Source: Pyrinomonadaceae bacterium
GTDB lineage: Bacteria; Acidobacteriota; Blastocatellia; Pyrinomonadales; Pyrinomonadaceae
Direction of reading: 5' to 3'
Length of the DNA stretch: 64,000 nt
NCBI GenBank assembly: GCA_014380365.1
Contig: JACMJZ010000029.1
Span: forward strand, 434,001-498,000
The position numbers and the translations under genes are program-made. Positions 33,084 to 41,558 of the stretch are shown here, piece by piece (the stretch's first letter is position 1; the number at the start of each line of letters is the position of its first letter). The notes under the pieces are model-generated. The model was not told where the DNA came from. It did no database searches and saw only the letters and a program-made list of their open reading frames with translations.

Positions 33084-33866
33084 ATGCAAAAGTCCCAAAC
33101 TGATCCGGGGATCAGTGTCTTTTTCCCTGCCTTTAACGACGCGGGTTCCATTGGAGCTCTGGTTGAAGCGGCGCTGGAAATACTTCCCGCTCTGACAAAC
33201 GACTACGAAGTAATAGTCGTCAATGACGGCAGCACTGACGGCACGGCGGATGTCCTTGAGTGGATTGCGCGTCATAATTCTCATGTAAGAATTATCAATC
33301 ACGAACGTAATCTGGGTTACGGGGCGGCCCTGCAAACGGGCTTTCGACACGCCGAGAAAGAGTTGGTCTTTTACACTGACGGGGATGGTCAGTATGACGT
33401 GCGTGAGCTGCCGGCGCTGCGACGCTTGATGACGGATGGAGTAGATGTCGTCAACGGCTACAAAGTGAAACGCTCTGACGCGAGCAGTCGCAAAGTGTTG
33501 GGAGCGATTTATAACCAGACCGCGCGGCTCTTGTTTCGGCTGCCGATTCGCGACGTCGACTGCGACTTCAGACTATTGCGGAGAAGACGAGTTCAGGAAA
33601 TTGAGATCGGTTCATCAACCGGCGCTATCTGTGTCGAGTTGGTTTCCAAGTTACATCAAGCAGGATGCGTTTTCGCCGAAGTACCTGTTACCCACTACCC
33701 ACGGGTTCATGGTACTTCGCAATTTTTCACGTTTCGCCGAGTGTGGAATACCGCAGTTGATTTCTCACTACTGTGGTTGAGGACTATAGGCACCGCGCGT
33801 TTCAGCAAGATTAGATCTGATTCGACAGGTGAATTCCTGACAGTCTTTGCTATTTTCACATGCTAG
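33084..33866 (+). CDS. Glycosyltransferase family 2 protein
   Basis: A 260-residue GT-A fold enzyme. It has FFPAFNDAGSI, VIVVNDGSTDGT with the first acidic site, RNLGYGAALQTGF, and the nucleotide-sugar/metal motif YTDGDGQYD. The middle VDCDFRLLRR and HYPRVHGTSQF resemble dolichyl- or polyprenyl-phosphate sugar transferases. It probably loads a sugar onto a lipid carrier at the inner membrane. It starts 9 bp after the previous gene and overlaps the next by 7 bp. Confidence 0.9.
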   Translation: MQKSQTDPGISVFFPAFNDAGSIGALVEAALEILPALTNDYEVIVVNDGSTDGTADVLEWIARHNSHVRIINHERNLGYGAALQTGFRHAEKELVFYTDGDGQYDVRELPALRRLMTDGVDVVNGYKVKRSDASSRKVLGAIYNQTARLLFRLPIRDVDCDFRLLRRRRVQEIEIGSSTGAICVELVSKLHQAGCVFAEVPVTHYPRVHGTSQFFTFRRVWNTAVDFSLLWLRTIGTARFSKIRSDSTGEFLTVFAIFTC

Positions 33867-34891
33867 ATCTCTACAACGTCTATAAAGGCTGCTCAGTGCT
33901 GATTACGGGCGGCGCGGGTTTCATTGGCAGCAATTTGGCCCGCAGCCTGATTGCGCTCGGAGGCGTCAAGGTTTCGATTGTTGACTCGTTCATTCCGGAC
34001 CAGGGAGGTAGTCTTTTCAATCTCCAGGGTATTGAGCATCAGGTCGAACTGCACCGAGTCGATCTTCGAGATGCTCCGGCGATTAGCCATCTCGTGAGCG
34101 GCGTGGACTATGTTTTCAACCTGGCGGGAAATGTCAGCCATCTGGAATCGATGCTTAACCCGCAACTGGATTTGGAACTTAACTGTGTTGCACACCTCAC
34201 GCTCCTGGAGGCCATTCGCCAATACAACCCGCATGTGAAGATCGTCTTCACCAGCACGCGTCAGGTTTACGGCAAACCCCTATACCTGCCCGTGGATGAA
34301 CAGCATCGCCTCGCTCCCCTCGATGTCAACGGCATCAACAAGCTGGCTGCCGAACACTATCACCTTCTTTACCATCGAATTTACGGCACGCGCGCGGTGT
34401 GCCTGCGGCTAACCAACACGTACGGACCGCGACAGCTTCTCTGTCATGATCGGCAAGGCTTCATTCCCTGGTTCATTCGCGGGGCAATGGAAGGCAAGGT
34501 GCTGGAGCTGTTTGGTGACGGCAAGCAACGCCGGGATCTGAACTACGTGGACGACGTGGTGGAAGCTTTGTTATTGACGGGCGCGAGCGAAGCTACCGAC
34601 GGCGAGATCTACAATCTTGGCGCTCCGGATCCTATCAGCGTCGCCGAGTTGGCAGCAGAACTGATTTCACTAACTGGTCGTGGACAGATCCGCGCGGTGC
34701 CCTTTCCCCGTGAGCGGCAGTTAATCGACATCGGAAACTTCTATTCAAGTTACAGCAAGATTGAGAGTGCGATTGGGTGGCGCCCACACACATCCCTCCG
34801 CACCGGGCTGGCGCTGACTATCGACTACTATAAGAAACACGGACAGCATTACCTGGACCCCCATGCCCATCTCCTTTCTAGATCTAACTAG
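33860..34891 (+). CDS. NAD-dependent epimerase/dehydratase (catalytic Tyr replaced)
   Basis: A 343-residue extended SDR. The NAD-binding motif is ITGGAGFIGSNLARSL at about 14-29, and TSTRQVYGKP and RLTNTYGPRQ are typical of sugar-nucleotide epimerases. The usual YxxxK is NGINK here (VNGINKLAAEHYHLLY), so the tyrosine position is Asn. I recall this as a consistent variant in one epimerase subgroup, which suggests a modified activity rather than decay. It would act on a nucleotide sugar in the cytoplasm and feed the overlapping aminotransferase gene, which starts 29 bp before this gene ends. Confidence 0.88.
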   Translation: MLDLYNVYKGCSVLITGGAGFIGSNLARSLIALGGVKVSIVDSFIPDQGGSLFNLQGIEHQVELHRVDLRDAPAISHLVSGVDYVFNLAGNVSHLESMLNPQLDLELNCVAHLTLLEAIRQYNPHVKIVFTSTRQVYGKPLYLPVDEQHRLAPLDVNGINKLAAEHYHLLYHRIYGTRAVCLRLTNTYGPRQLLCHDRQGFIPWFIRGAMEGKVLELFGDGKQRRDLNYVDDVVEALLLTGASEATDGEIYNLGAPDPISVAELAAELISLTGRGQIRAVPFPRERQLIDIGNFYSSYSKIESAIGWRPHTSLRTGLALTIDYYKKHGQHYLDPHAHLLSRSN

Positions 34892-35972
34892 ACAAAACTC
34901 GGAAATTGAGGCGGAAACAAGCGTAGCTCTGGGGCGCGTCTACACGAGCGGTCAATATATTCTTGGGCCCGAGGTCGTAGCGTTTGAAGAAGCGTGGTCA
35001 CGTTTTTGTCAGGTTGATGGAGCTGTTGGTGTGGCCTCAGGCACGGATGCCCTGTCGCTGGCCCTCGTCGCCTCCGGCACCGTACGCAAAGGCGCAGGCG
35101 ATGAAGTTATCGTTCCCACCCTAACCGCGCCTTACACCGCGCTCGCAGTTCTCAACGCCGGCGGCGTGCCGGTTTTTGCCGATGTCGATCCAGCCACGTA
35201 CACCATCGATTGTAAATCGATTGAAATCTCGATTACGTCTCGCACGCGCGCTATCGTCCCCGTTCATCTCTACGGGCAGATGGCCGATATGCCCGCTGTC
35301 TGCGCGCTCGCCGACCAGCACGGACTCACGGTGATCGAGGATGCGGCCCAGGCTCACGGCGCACGCCTCAACAATCGTTCACCCGGCGCCTTCGGCCTTG
35401 CGGCCGCTTACAGTTTCTATCCAACCAAAAATCTTGGAGGGTTTGGCGATGGCGGAGCAGTGGTTTCCACTGACAAGGCGTTGATCGAGAGGATCAAGGT
35501 CTTACGACAAGGCGGGCACGCTGAGGCCTTGAAAGGGCAATTGGAGGGGCGTAATTCGCGTCTGGACGAACTTCAGGCGGCGCTGCTAGGCGTCAAACTA
35601 AAGTATCTCAATGATTGGAACCAGCGGCGCAGGAAGCTCGCTGCGCTTTACGACGAAATGCTGGCGCCGGTCGCAAAACTGCGCCGGCCAGATGTGCGAC
35701 AGTCAGACTCCCATGTGTTTCATCTCTACGTGGTCGCACACCCAAATCGCGAAGCGCTGCAGGCTCATCTCGCAACCCGTGGGATTGAAACAATGATTCA
35801 CTATCCGTACCTGCTTCACCAACAAAGCCTTTTCCGGCAAACTGGCCAACAGCCGCTACCTGTTGCCGAGAACCTCGCCGACTCGATCCTTTCACTTCCC
35901 CTCTATCCGCACCTTGGCGAAGGCGAAGTAAGCGAAGTAGCTCGCGCAATTGTCGAATTTGAACCCGCGTAG
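34863..35972 (+). CDS. DegT/DnrJ/EryC1/StrS sugar aminotransferase
   Basis: A 369-residue PLP enzyme of the DegT family. It has SGQYILGPEVVAFEEAWS, GVASGTDALSLAL for cofactor binding, VIEDAAQAHGA and the Schiff-base lysine in FYPTKNLGGFGDGGAV. It transfers an amino group to a keto-sugar nucleotide, so the cluster probably makes an amino-deoxy sugar. Translation starts within the end of the epimerase gene, which suggests coupling. It ends 31 bp before the convergent methyltransferase. Confidence 0.93.
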   Translation: MPISFLDLTRQNSEIEAETSVALGRVYTSGQYILGPEVVAFEEAWSRFCQVDGAVGVASGTDALSLALVASGTVRKGAGDEVIVPTLTAPYTALAVLNAGGVPVFADVDPATYTIDCKSIEISITSRTRAIVPVHLYGQMADMPAVCALADQHGLTVIEDAAQAHGARLNNRSPGAFGLAAAYSFYPTKNLGGFGDGGAVVSTDKALIERIKVLRQGGHAEALKGQLEGRNSRLDELQAALLGVKLKYLNDWNQRRRKLAALYDEMLAPVAKLRRPDVRQSDSHVFHLYVVAHPNREALQAHLATRGIETMIHYPYLLHQQSLFRQTGQQPLPVAENLADSILSLPLYPHLGEGEVSEVARAIVEFEPA

Positions 35973-36003
35973 ATCGTTGAGAGGATCGTGCTCTAAGTTT
36001 TGC

Positions 36004-36771
36004 TCAGATAGGTTTTTCGGCCACGCAGATTGCCGACAAGCCTGCGGGCAAGCGAGCTCCTGGGCGCGCGAGCCAGCGGCCTTCTACGGTCAGCGCGGCT
36101 TTGAGAAGTCCATCCAGCCATTGGAGTCCCGGGGGTAGAGGTTTCACGTCGGAACCTTTGCTGGTTAGCCCGAGCCGCTTGAAGACCAGCCGGTTCAAAG
36201 CCGCTAAAGGTAACAGGCTGAAATTGGCGTAGGTAGCACGCCGGATTTGAAATCCTGCTTGCTCCAGTTTCCCCTGCAAGGCAGGAAGGCTGTAACGTCG
36301 TTGCGTACCCAACGCTTCGTCGTGACCACTGCGCATCCATTCGTACGCGGCGACGCGAACAAAAGCGTAGCCGCCCGGCCGAAGCACACGATACATCTCC
36401 TGCACAGCGACTTCGTCTGCATGCTCGCCGGGCAATTGCACCAGGACATCAAAGCTGGTAACGAGGTCGAAACTGGAATCGGCAAACGGTAAGTGTGTAA
36501 CTGAAGCTTGCGCGAGGGACTGCGAGCCGTGTGTGTTGCAAAAACTGAGGGCGTCGGTGACCAGATCGATGCCGATCACTTTTCCCTTTCCCGCGTAAGC
36601 GCGTAGCCACTCGAGGTTCCCGCCCGTACCGCATCCTGCATCCAAAATCCTGCGATCATCGGAGCGCGGAAGCAAGGGATAGATAATCGCCGCGGTGACT
36701 TCGCGCATCCCAGCGAACCACCACAGGTTTGCTTCCAACGCATGTAGGCTTTCGTAGTCTTCCCTTTGCAT
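36004..36771 (-). CDS. Class I SAM-dependent methyltransferase
   Basis: A 255-residue protein with SAM-binding motif I (ILDAGCGTGGNLEW) at about 42-55, an acidic motif II (VIGIDLV), THLPFADSSFDLVTSFDVL and MYRVLRPGGYAFVRV. The N-terminal YESLHALEANLWWFAGMREV is typical of methyltransferases in glycan clusters. It may methylate a product of the facing glycan operon, but the substrate is unknown and it is on the opposite strand. Confidence 0.88.
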   Translation of the reverse strand: MQREDYESLHALEANLWWFAGMREVTAAIIYPLLPRSDDRRILDAGCGTGGNLEWLRAYAGKGKVIGIDLVTDALSFCNTHGSQSLAQASVTHLPFADSSFDLVTSFDVLVQLPGEHADEVAVQEMYRVLRPGGYAFVRVAAYEWMRSGHDEALGTQRRYSLPALQGKLEQAGFQIRRATYANFSLLPLAALNRLVFKRLGLTSKGSDVKPLPPGLQWLDGLLKAALTVEGRWLARPGARLPAGLSAICVAEKPI

Positions 36772-36805
36772 CGAAACGTCGGCGGCAGAGAACTGTGCGA
36801 GTTCG

Positions 36806-38371
36806 TTAGGTCCAGTAGGTGCGGTCGAGCGAACGATAGCCCACCGCTTCAGCTACATGGGCGGAACGGATGTCTGCGGAGCCCTCCAGATCGGCAATCG
36901 TGCGGCTGACCTTCAGGATACGGTCATACGCTCGGGCTGACAATCCGAGCCGAGTCATCGCCCGTTCCAGCATTTGCTCGCTGTCTGAGTCGATGCGGCA
37001 GTGTTCACGAATCATTCGCGGCGTCATCTCGGCGTTGGAAAAGATCTTCTCACCAGCCAGCCGCGTACACTGCCGTTCCCTGGCGCCGATAACTCGCTCG
37101 CGAATTGTTGCCGAGTCGTCAGTCTCCAGCGGTGTCTCGCCGGTCAGGTCGCGAAACTTGACGGCGGGCACGTCAATGTGAATGTCTATCCGGTCCAACA
37201 GCGGTCCCGATATTCGACCGACGTAGCGTTGAATCTGCAACGGCGTGCAGCGACATTCCCGGGTCGGGTCGTTCCAAAAACCACAGGGACACGGGTTCAT
37301 CGCGGCCGCCAACATGAATGAGGCGGGAAACGTCAACGACATCGCCGCGCGGCTGATAGTTACCTTTTGATCTTCGAGCGGCTGACGCAACACCTCGAGC
37401 ACGCTACGGTCAAACTCAGGCAACTCATCGAGAAATAAGACGCCCTTGTGGGCCAGCGAAACTTCGCCGGGACGCGGAACGGCGCCGCCGCCGATTAAGC
37501 CCGCATCGCTAATCGTGTGATGTGGGGAACGAAAGGGGCGCTCGGTAACGAGTCCAGACCGACCCGTAAGTCCCGCCACCGAATGGATTTTTGTTAGTTC
37601 CAGCGCCGCCTCGAATTCCAACGGCGGCAGGATGGTCGGCAGACGCTTCGCCAACATGGTCTTGCCGGAACCTGGTGGCCCGATAAGCAGGATGTTGTGA
37701 GAACCGGCGCTCGCAACTTCCAGCGCGCGCTTCACAGAGAGTTGGCCGCGTACCTCGCGAAAGTCCACCGCATACTTATCGGACCTCACCAGAATCTCTG
37801 CCGGGTCAACCTTGAGCGGCTGCGGCGGGTCCGGTGAGCGCAAGGCGGCTACCAATTCAACTGCACTACGAAGATTAGAGACGGGGTAGACGTTTACACC
37901 CGAAACTACCGCCGCTTCTTTTGCGTTTTCGTCCGGAAGAATGACGTGCTTGATCAGGGCGTCGCGCGCAAGTATCGCAATTGGGAGAGCGCCCTTAATA
38001 GGGCGCACGCGTCCGTCCAATGAAAGTTCTCCGACGCAAAGAACGTGGGTCAGGCTGTTTTCTTCTGCCAGATCTCCATTAGCCCCGAGGATACCCAGCG
38101 CAATCGGAAGATCGAAACTAGCTCCTTCCTTTCGCACGTCAGCCGGGGCCAAATTGATTGTGATTCTCTGAAACGGAAAAAAGAATCCGCAGTTGCTGAT
38201 CGCCGCGCGAATGCGCTCGCGCGACTCGCGCACGGCGGCATCAGGCAATCCGACAATGGTTACAGATTGAGGATTTTCTGCTTCACCGCGCACCGGCGTC
38301 AGATCAACTTCAATATCAACCAAGTCGGCGTTGATGCCGTAGACGGCGGCAGACAGCGTGCGAAAGAGCAT
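36806..38371 (-). CDS. comM: YifB/ComM family AAA+ ATPase (Mg-chelatase-like)
   Basis: A 521-residue protein with the ComM layout: an N-terminal ChlI-like/Lon-protease-like domain ([20 protein letters not shown] is typical), a Walker A motif [14 protein letters not shown], a Walker B region FLDELPEF and sensor residues near [13 protein letters not shown] cysteine cluster ([17 protein letters not shown]) probably binds zinc. The C-terminal block is [20 protein letters not shown]. In other bacteria ComM is a branch-migration helicase for natural transformation. A decayed copy of its 3' end lies at 31065-31205. Confidence 0.94.
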   Translation of the reverse strand: MLFRTLSAAVYGINADLVDIEVDLTPVRGEAENPQSVTIVGLPDAAVRESRERIRAAISNCGFFFPFQRITINLAPADVRKEGASFDLPIALGILGANGDLAEENSLTHVLCVGELSLDGRVRPIKGALPIAILARDALIKHVILPDENAKEAAVVSGVNVYPVSNLRSAVELVAALRSPDPPQPLKVDPAEILVRSDKYAVDFREVRGQLSVKRALEVASAGSHNILLIGPPGSGKTMLAKRLPTILPPLEFEAALELTKIHSVAGLTGRSGLVTERPFRSPHHTISDAGLIGGGAVPRPGEVSLAHKGVLFLDELPEFDRSVLEVLRQPLEDQKVTISRAAMSLTFPASFMLAAAMNPCPCGFWNDPTRECRCTPLQIQRYVGRISGPLLDRIDIHIDVPAVKFRDLTGETPLETDDSATIRERVIGARERQCTRLAGEKIFSNAEMTPRMIREHCRIDSDSEQMLERAMTRLGLSARAYDRILKVSRTIADLEGSADIRSAHVAEAVGYRSLDRTYWT

Positions 38372-38430
38372 GGGAGGAGCCCCCTGTACGAAACGGGTGG
38401 AAGAACTGAAAGAGGATCTAAAAACAAATA

Positions 38431-38463
38431 GAGCGCGCTTACGATCGGATCGAAAGCGCGCTC
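38431..38463 (-). terminator. Terminator after the lytic transglycosylase gene
   Basis: A 9-bp stem (GAGCGCGCT with AGCGCGCTC) with a 15-nt loop is followed on the minus strand by TATTTGTTTTTA. This fits an intrinsic terminator 67 bp after the transglycosylase stop, and separates it from comM. Confidence 0.75.
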
Positions 38464-38529
38464 GACAGAGTTTCCACGTTCACCGGTTAGGAACGAGGCA
38501 GACGCGTTAAGATTTCAAACTAACAAAAC

Positions 38530-40260
38530 TTACCTGCGGCGCGAAGGGGTAGCGCCGGAAGTTGCGGGCAGCTTAACTTCCTGGCCGGCACGAAGCTCGA
38601 CCTGGGCAGTTACGCCATTCAATCGCGCCACTTCGGTGGCATCAAGATTACGGGCAGCGGCGATTCTGGCAATGGTGTCGCCTTTGCGGGCGCGAATCTT
38701 GGTCAAACCTGAGTTGGCGGGTTCAGCGGCACCCGGCTTGGCGCGACGCAAATTCATGCTCGCCAAACGAATTCCGCTATTGGGAACTACCAACTTGCTT
38801 GCGGATGAGAGATCCACTCCACTATTCATCGCTTGCAATTGAGCCAAACTCACTCCTGTGCGATTCGCCACGCTCTGCAGGTTCTCGCCCGGAGTCACGG
38901 TAATCACTCGGGCTGAATCGCGGCGTTCTGCTGGGATCCGCTTCAGGATAGCGTAAAACTGCTTTCCCTTTCCGCCCGGAACACGAACGTTGTAAGCTTC
39001 GCCTCGCGGAGTAACCTCGCGCTTGAGTTCGGGATTAAGACTGCGAATGTGATCGACGCTCGTATCGGTTGACTCGGCAACTAGCTGCAAACTGGTTGCA
39101 TTCGAGACCTGCACGACATCGTAAGCCAAAGGAGGTTCCGGCCGAATTCCTTTGAATCCGTACTTTTCCGGGTTCTTGGCAATCAATATCGTGGCCAGAA
39201 TGTTAGGTACGTAGTTGCGGGTTTCCTGAGCGATGAAGGGATAGATTGCCCAGAAGTTAGCCTTGCCTGCGCGCGATATCCCGCGGTCAATATTGCCCTG
39301 TCCGGTGTTGTAAGCGCCCATCGCGAGTTCCCAATCGCCGCGATAATGCGCGGCAAGTGCCTTAAGGTAACGGGCCGATGCGCGTGTGGATTGTTCGAAA
39401 CTATTCCGCTCATCAATCCAGGCCGTTTGCTTAAGGCCATACTGACGGCCAGTGCCGGGGATAAACTGCCACAGTCCCGATGCCGCAGCCCAGGACATCG
39501 CCTTTGGCTGCCATGCGCTTTCAACCTGACCCAGCCAGGTGATGTCGACGGGCACGCCCTCTTCCTTGAAAATCTGGCGGGCCAGCTTCATGTATCGACC
39601 CGACTTACGCAGTCCGGATTCCATGGTTGAGCGACCGCGGCCCTGGTAGTAATTGATGTATTGCTGGATCAGCGGATTGATGGTGAATCCAAAGTTTACA
39701 TTCTGCTTCGCCTGTTCGAGGGCCACCACATCGGCAGTGGAAACGTTTTTCTCGTCTTCCGTCAGAACCAGTTTGCTAAGCTCATCAAGCGGCGAGGGTT
39801 CGAATTTCTGATCACGAAATCCGATTTGAGGGGGGTCACTTTTCTGCGTTCCGGCTCCCGTGTTTTGCGCCACCAACTCCGATACGTTGGCTTGCACTGG
39901 AGCGCGCGAAAGCGGGACCTCTTCGCGATAAATGCGCTCGACTAGTTCCAAATAGAAACCCTGCAGTCGTTGACTCGCCCTGACATCGAGGCCCGACTCA
40001 AGGATGGTGTCCACGGCCTTGTCAAAGTCTGCGCGCGCCTGGTCGCGTTTGTTGTCTTCGAGATTCAGCTTGCCTTTGCGAAAATTGTCTTCAGCCGTGG
40101 CGATGACTTTCGTGACTTGTTCGTCAGCGCGTTGCACTGCCGTAGGTATGTCACGAGCCGACGAACCTTCCGGAATCTGCCCATAAACACCGATAGCCGG
40201 CACTGCGAGCACCGTGAAGAGCAATAACCTGGCTATTAGGGTCGGGCAACTCGTTGTCAT
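38530..40260 (-). CDS. Membrane-bound lytic transglycosylase with LysM domains (MltD-like)
   Basis: A 576-residue exported protein. After a signal peptide and a coiled Glu/Arg-rich region comes the SLT domain at about 215-345, with the catalytic Glu in GQVESAWQPKAMS and AAASGLWQFIPGTGRQYGL. Two LysM peptidoglycan-binding repeats follow, near VITVTPGENLQSVANRTGVS and IRARKGDTIARIAAARNLD. It would cleave the MurNAc-GlcNAc bond during wall growth or recycling. The N-terminal 150 residues are longer than in E. coli MltD and not assigned. Confidence 0.92.
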   Translation of the reverse strand: MTTSCPTLIARLLLFTVLAVPAIGVYGQIPEGSSARDIPTAVQRADEQVTKVIATAEDNFRKGKLNLEDNKRDQARADFDKAVDTILESGLDVRASQRLQGFYLELVERIYREEVPLSRAPVQANVSELVAQNTGAGTQKSDPPQIGFRDQKFEPSPLDELSKLVLTEDEKNVSTADVVALEQAKQNVNFGFTINPLIQQYINYYQGRGRSTMESGLRKSGRYMKLARQIFKEEGVPVDITWLGQVESAWQPKAMSWAAASGLWQFIPGTGRQYGLKQTAWIDERNSFEQSTRASARYLKALAAHYRGDWELAMGAYNTGQGNIDRGISRAGKANFWAIYPFIAQETRNYVPNILATILIAKNPEKYGFKGIRPEPPLAYDVVQVSNATSLQLVAESTDTSVDHIRSLNPELKREVTPRGEAYNVRVPGGKGKQFYAILKRIPAERRDSARVITVTPGENLQSVANRTGVSLAQLQAMNSGVDLSSASKLVVPNSGIRLASMNLRRAKPGAAEPANSGLTKIRARKGDTIARIAAARNLDATEVARLNGVTAQVELRAGQEVKLPATSGATPSRRR

Positions 40261-40666
40261 TAATCGTCGTTCTCCTTCGCGGGTATGATTACTAATTTTC
40301 AGATTGATTTCCTTCAGAAGCGCGTCAGCCGGCTTCCTTTTTGCGAGGTCTTTAAGGCTACCGATGGCATGAATAAACTAAATACTTCCCTAAAAGAAAG
40401 CCCCAAAGTCAGTCCGGAGGTTATCACACGCACTTCCGGGGAGTCAAACAAGTCTCAGTCAAATAAAGGTCAAATTCGTGAACTTTTCCACCATATCTAG
40501 GCCGGTAATAAAGATGCTGAAACCTCAAACTGGGTTGGGCGCGGAGCGGAAATCTTGCCCGAAAAAGGGGCACCTCCCGCCTCGTCGCCGGTTGGCTGAC
40601 AATATGAGAGGGAATCTGTTAGAAACCTTCGAGTGTGCGCACTTCTGGTAAGAAAAGGGATCTGTA
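40261..40666. other. Non-coding gap before the metallophosphoesterase gene
   Basis: This 406-bp divergent region must hold the promoters of the transglycosylase and the phosphoesterase. A short frame (about 43 codons from 40369) has low-complexity Ser/Lys composition and no good ribosome-binding site, so I do not call it. No repeat or known RNA was recognised. Confidence 0.5.
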
Positions 40667-41335
40667 ATGAGCCGAACCATGGTAGTAGGCGACATTCACG
40701 GTTGTTATGAGGAGCTTATCTCACTCCTCGATAAGGCAGATTTCAGAGCCGAAGATCGAGTAGTGGCGGTTGGCGACCTCATTGTGAAAGGCAGACGGAA
40801 TAGGGAGGTGTTGGATCTCTTCAGTGGCGACGCCCGTTTTTCGTCGGTATTAGGTAACCACGACCTAGCTATCCTCAACTTCTGGCTGGGGGAAACCTCA
40901 TCCCTGAAGGACTCCCAAAAAACTGCCTGTGCCGAACTGGAGGCCGAGAAGGAAAAGTATGTAACTTACCTGGCTTCTTTGCCTTTCATGATCGACTTAG
41001 GGACACACGCAGTGGTTCACGCGGGAGTGCGGCCGGGTGTTGAACTTAGCGAGCAGGCTCCTGGCGATCTAATCGAGTTGCGAACCCTGGGTTCCGATCG
41101 AACCAGCCGGGAAGGAACTCCATGGTACGAGGTTTACGATGGGGAAAAAATCATCCTGTTCGGTCACTGGCCCTCTCCCAAGCCCCGACTTGCCAAACGC
41201 GCAATCGGTCTCGATACGGGTTGTGTCTATGGCAACTGTCTTTCAGCCTACATTATTGAAACCCGGGAATTTTTCCAGGTCCCGGCCAAAGAAGTCTACG
41301 ACCACCCGCGCCCGGATTTCCTCAGAGACGTATAG
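40667..41335 (+). CDS. ApaH/PrpA-type metallophosphoesterase
   Basis: A 222-residue PPP-family phosphoesterase. Metal-site motifs are GDIHGC at about 8-13, GDLIVKG, GNHD, the His in VVHAGVRPG and GHWPSP. The second motif lacks the Asp-Arg of Ser/Thr phosphatases (GDxxDRG) and resembles the KG form of ApaH-like enzymes, so a diadenosine polyphosphate or other nucleotide is the more likely substrate than phosphoprotein. The start ATG follows AAGAAAAGGGA. It stands 220 bp before ppk1 on the same strand. Confidence 0.85.
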   Translation: MSRTMVVGDIHGCYEELISLLDKADFRAEDRVVAVGDLIVKGRRNREVLDLFSGDARFSSVLGNHDLAILNFWLGETSSLKDSQKTACAELEAEKEKYVTYLASLPFMIDLGTHAVVHAGVRPGVELSEQAPGDLIELRTLGSDRTSREGTPWYEVYDGEKIILFGHWPSPKPRLAKRAIGLDTGCVYGNCLSAYIIETREFFQVPAKEVYDHPRPDFLRDV

Positions 41336-41558
41336 TCGATTCGTGGGGGCACTCAGGATGGATTTCGTACAGTTCTGTGCTTATTTTGCGCTCTTAATGT
41401 TGAGAATAACCTCAGTGGCAAACTATTCGCCCGTCCATTGCTTCGTACCCGCGTTTGGAACACACCTTGCTGAGAGTCTCCCTGGATAACTCTCCATCGG
41501 GGTAAACTGTTACCTATTGGAGCCTGGATTTCCGCGGCGCCAAGTTCGAGAACAAAAA

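Noticed and set aside
40320-40370. Possible cyclic di-GMP riboswitch (GGTCTTTAAGGCTACCGATGG)
   Set aside because: It lacks the conserved GGCAAACC and GGACGCAAAGCC segments, and the paired regions do not form in either orientation.
40369-40500. Short open frame of about 43 codons before the metallophosphoesterase gene
   Set aside because: Low-complexity Ser/Lys content, no convincing ribosome-binding site, no recognisable similarity, and it occupies a region that must hold divergent promoters.
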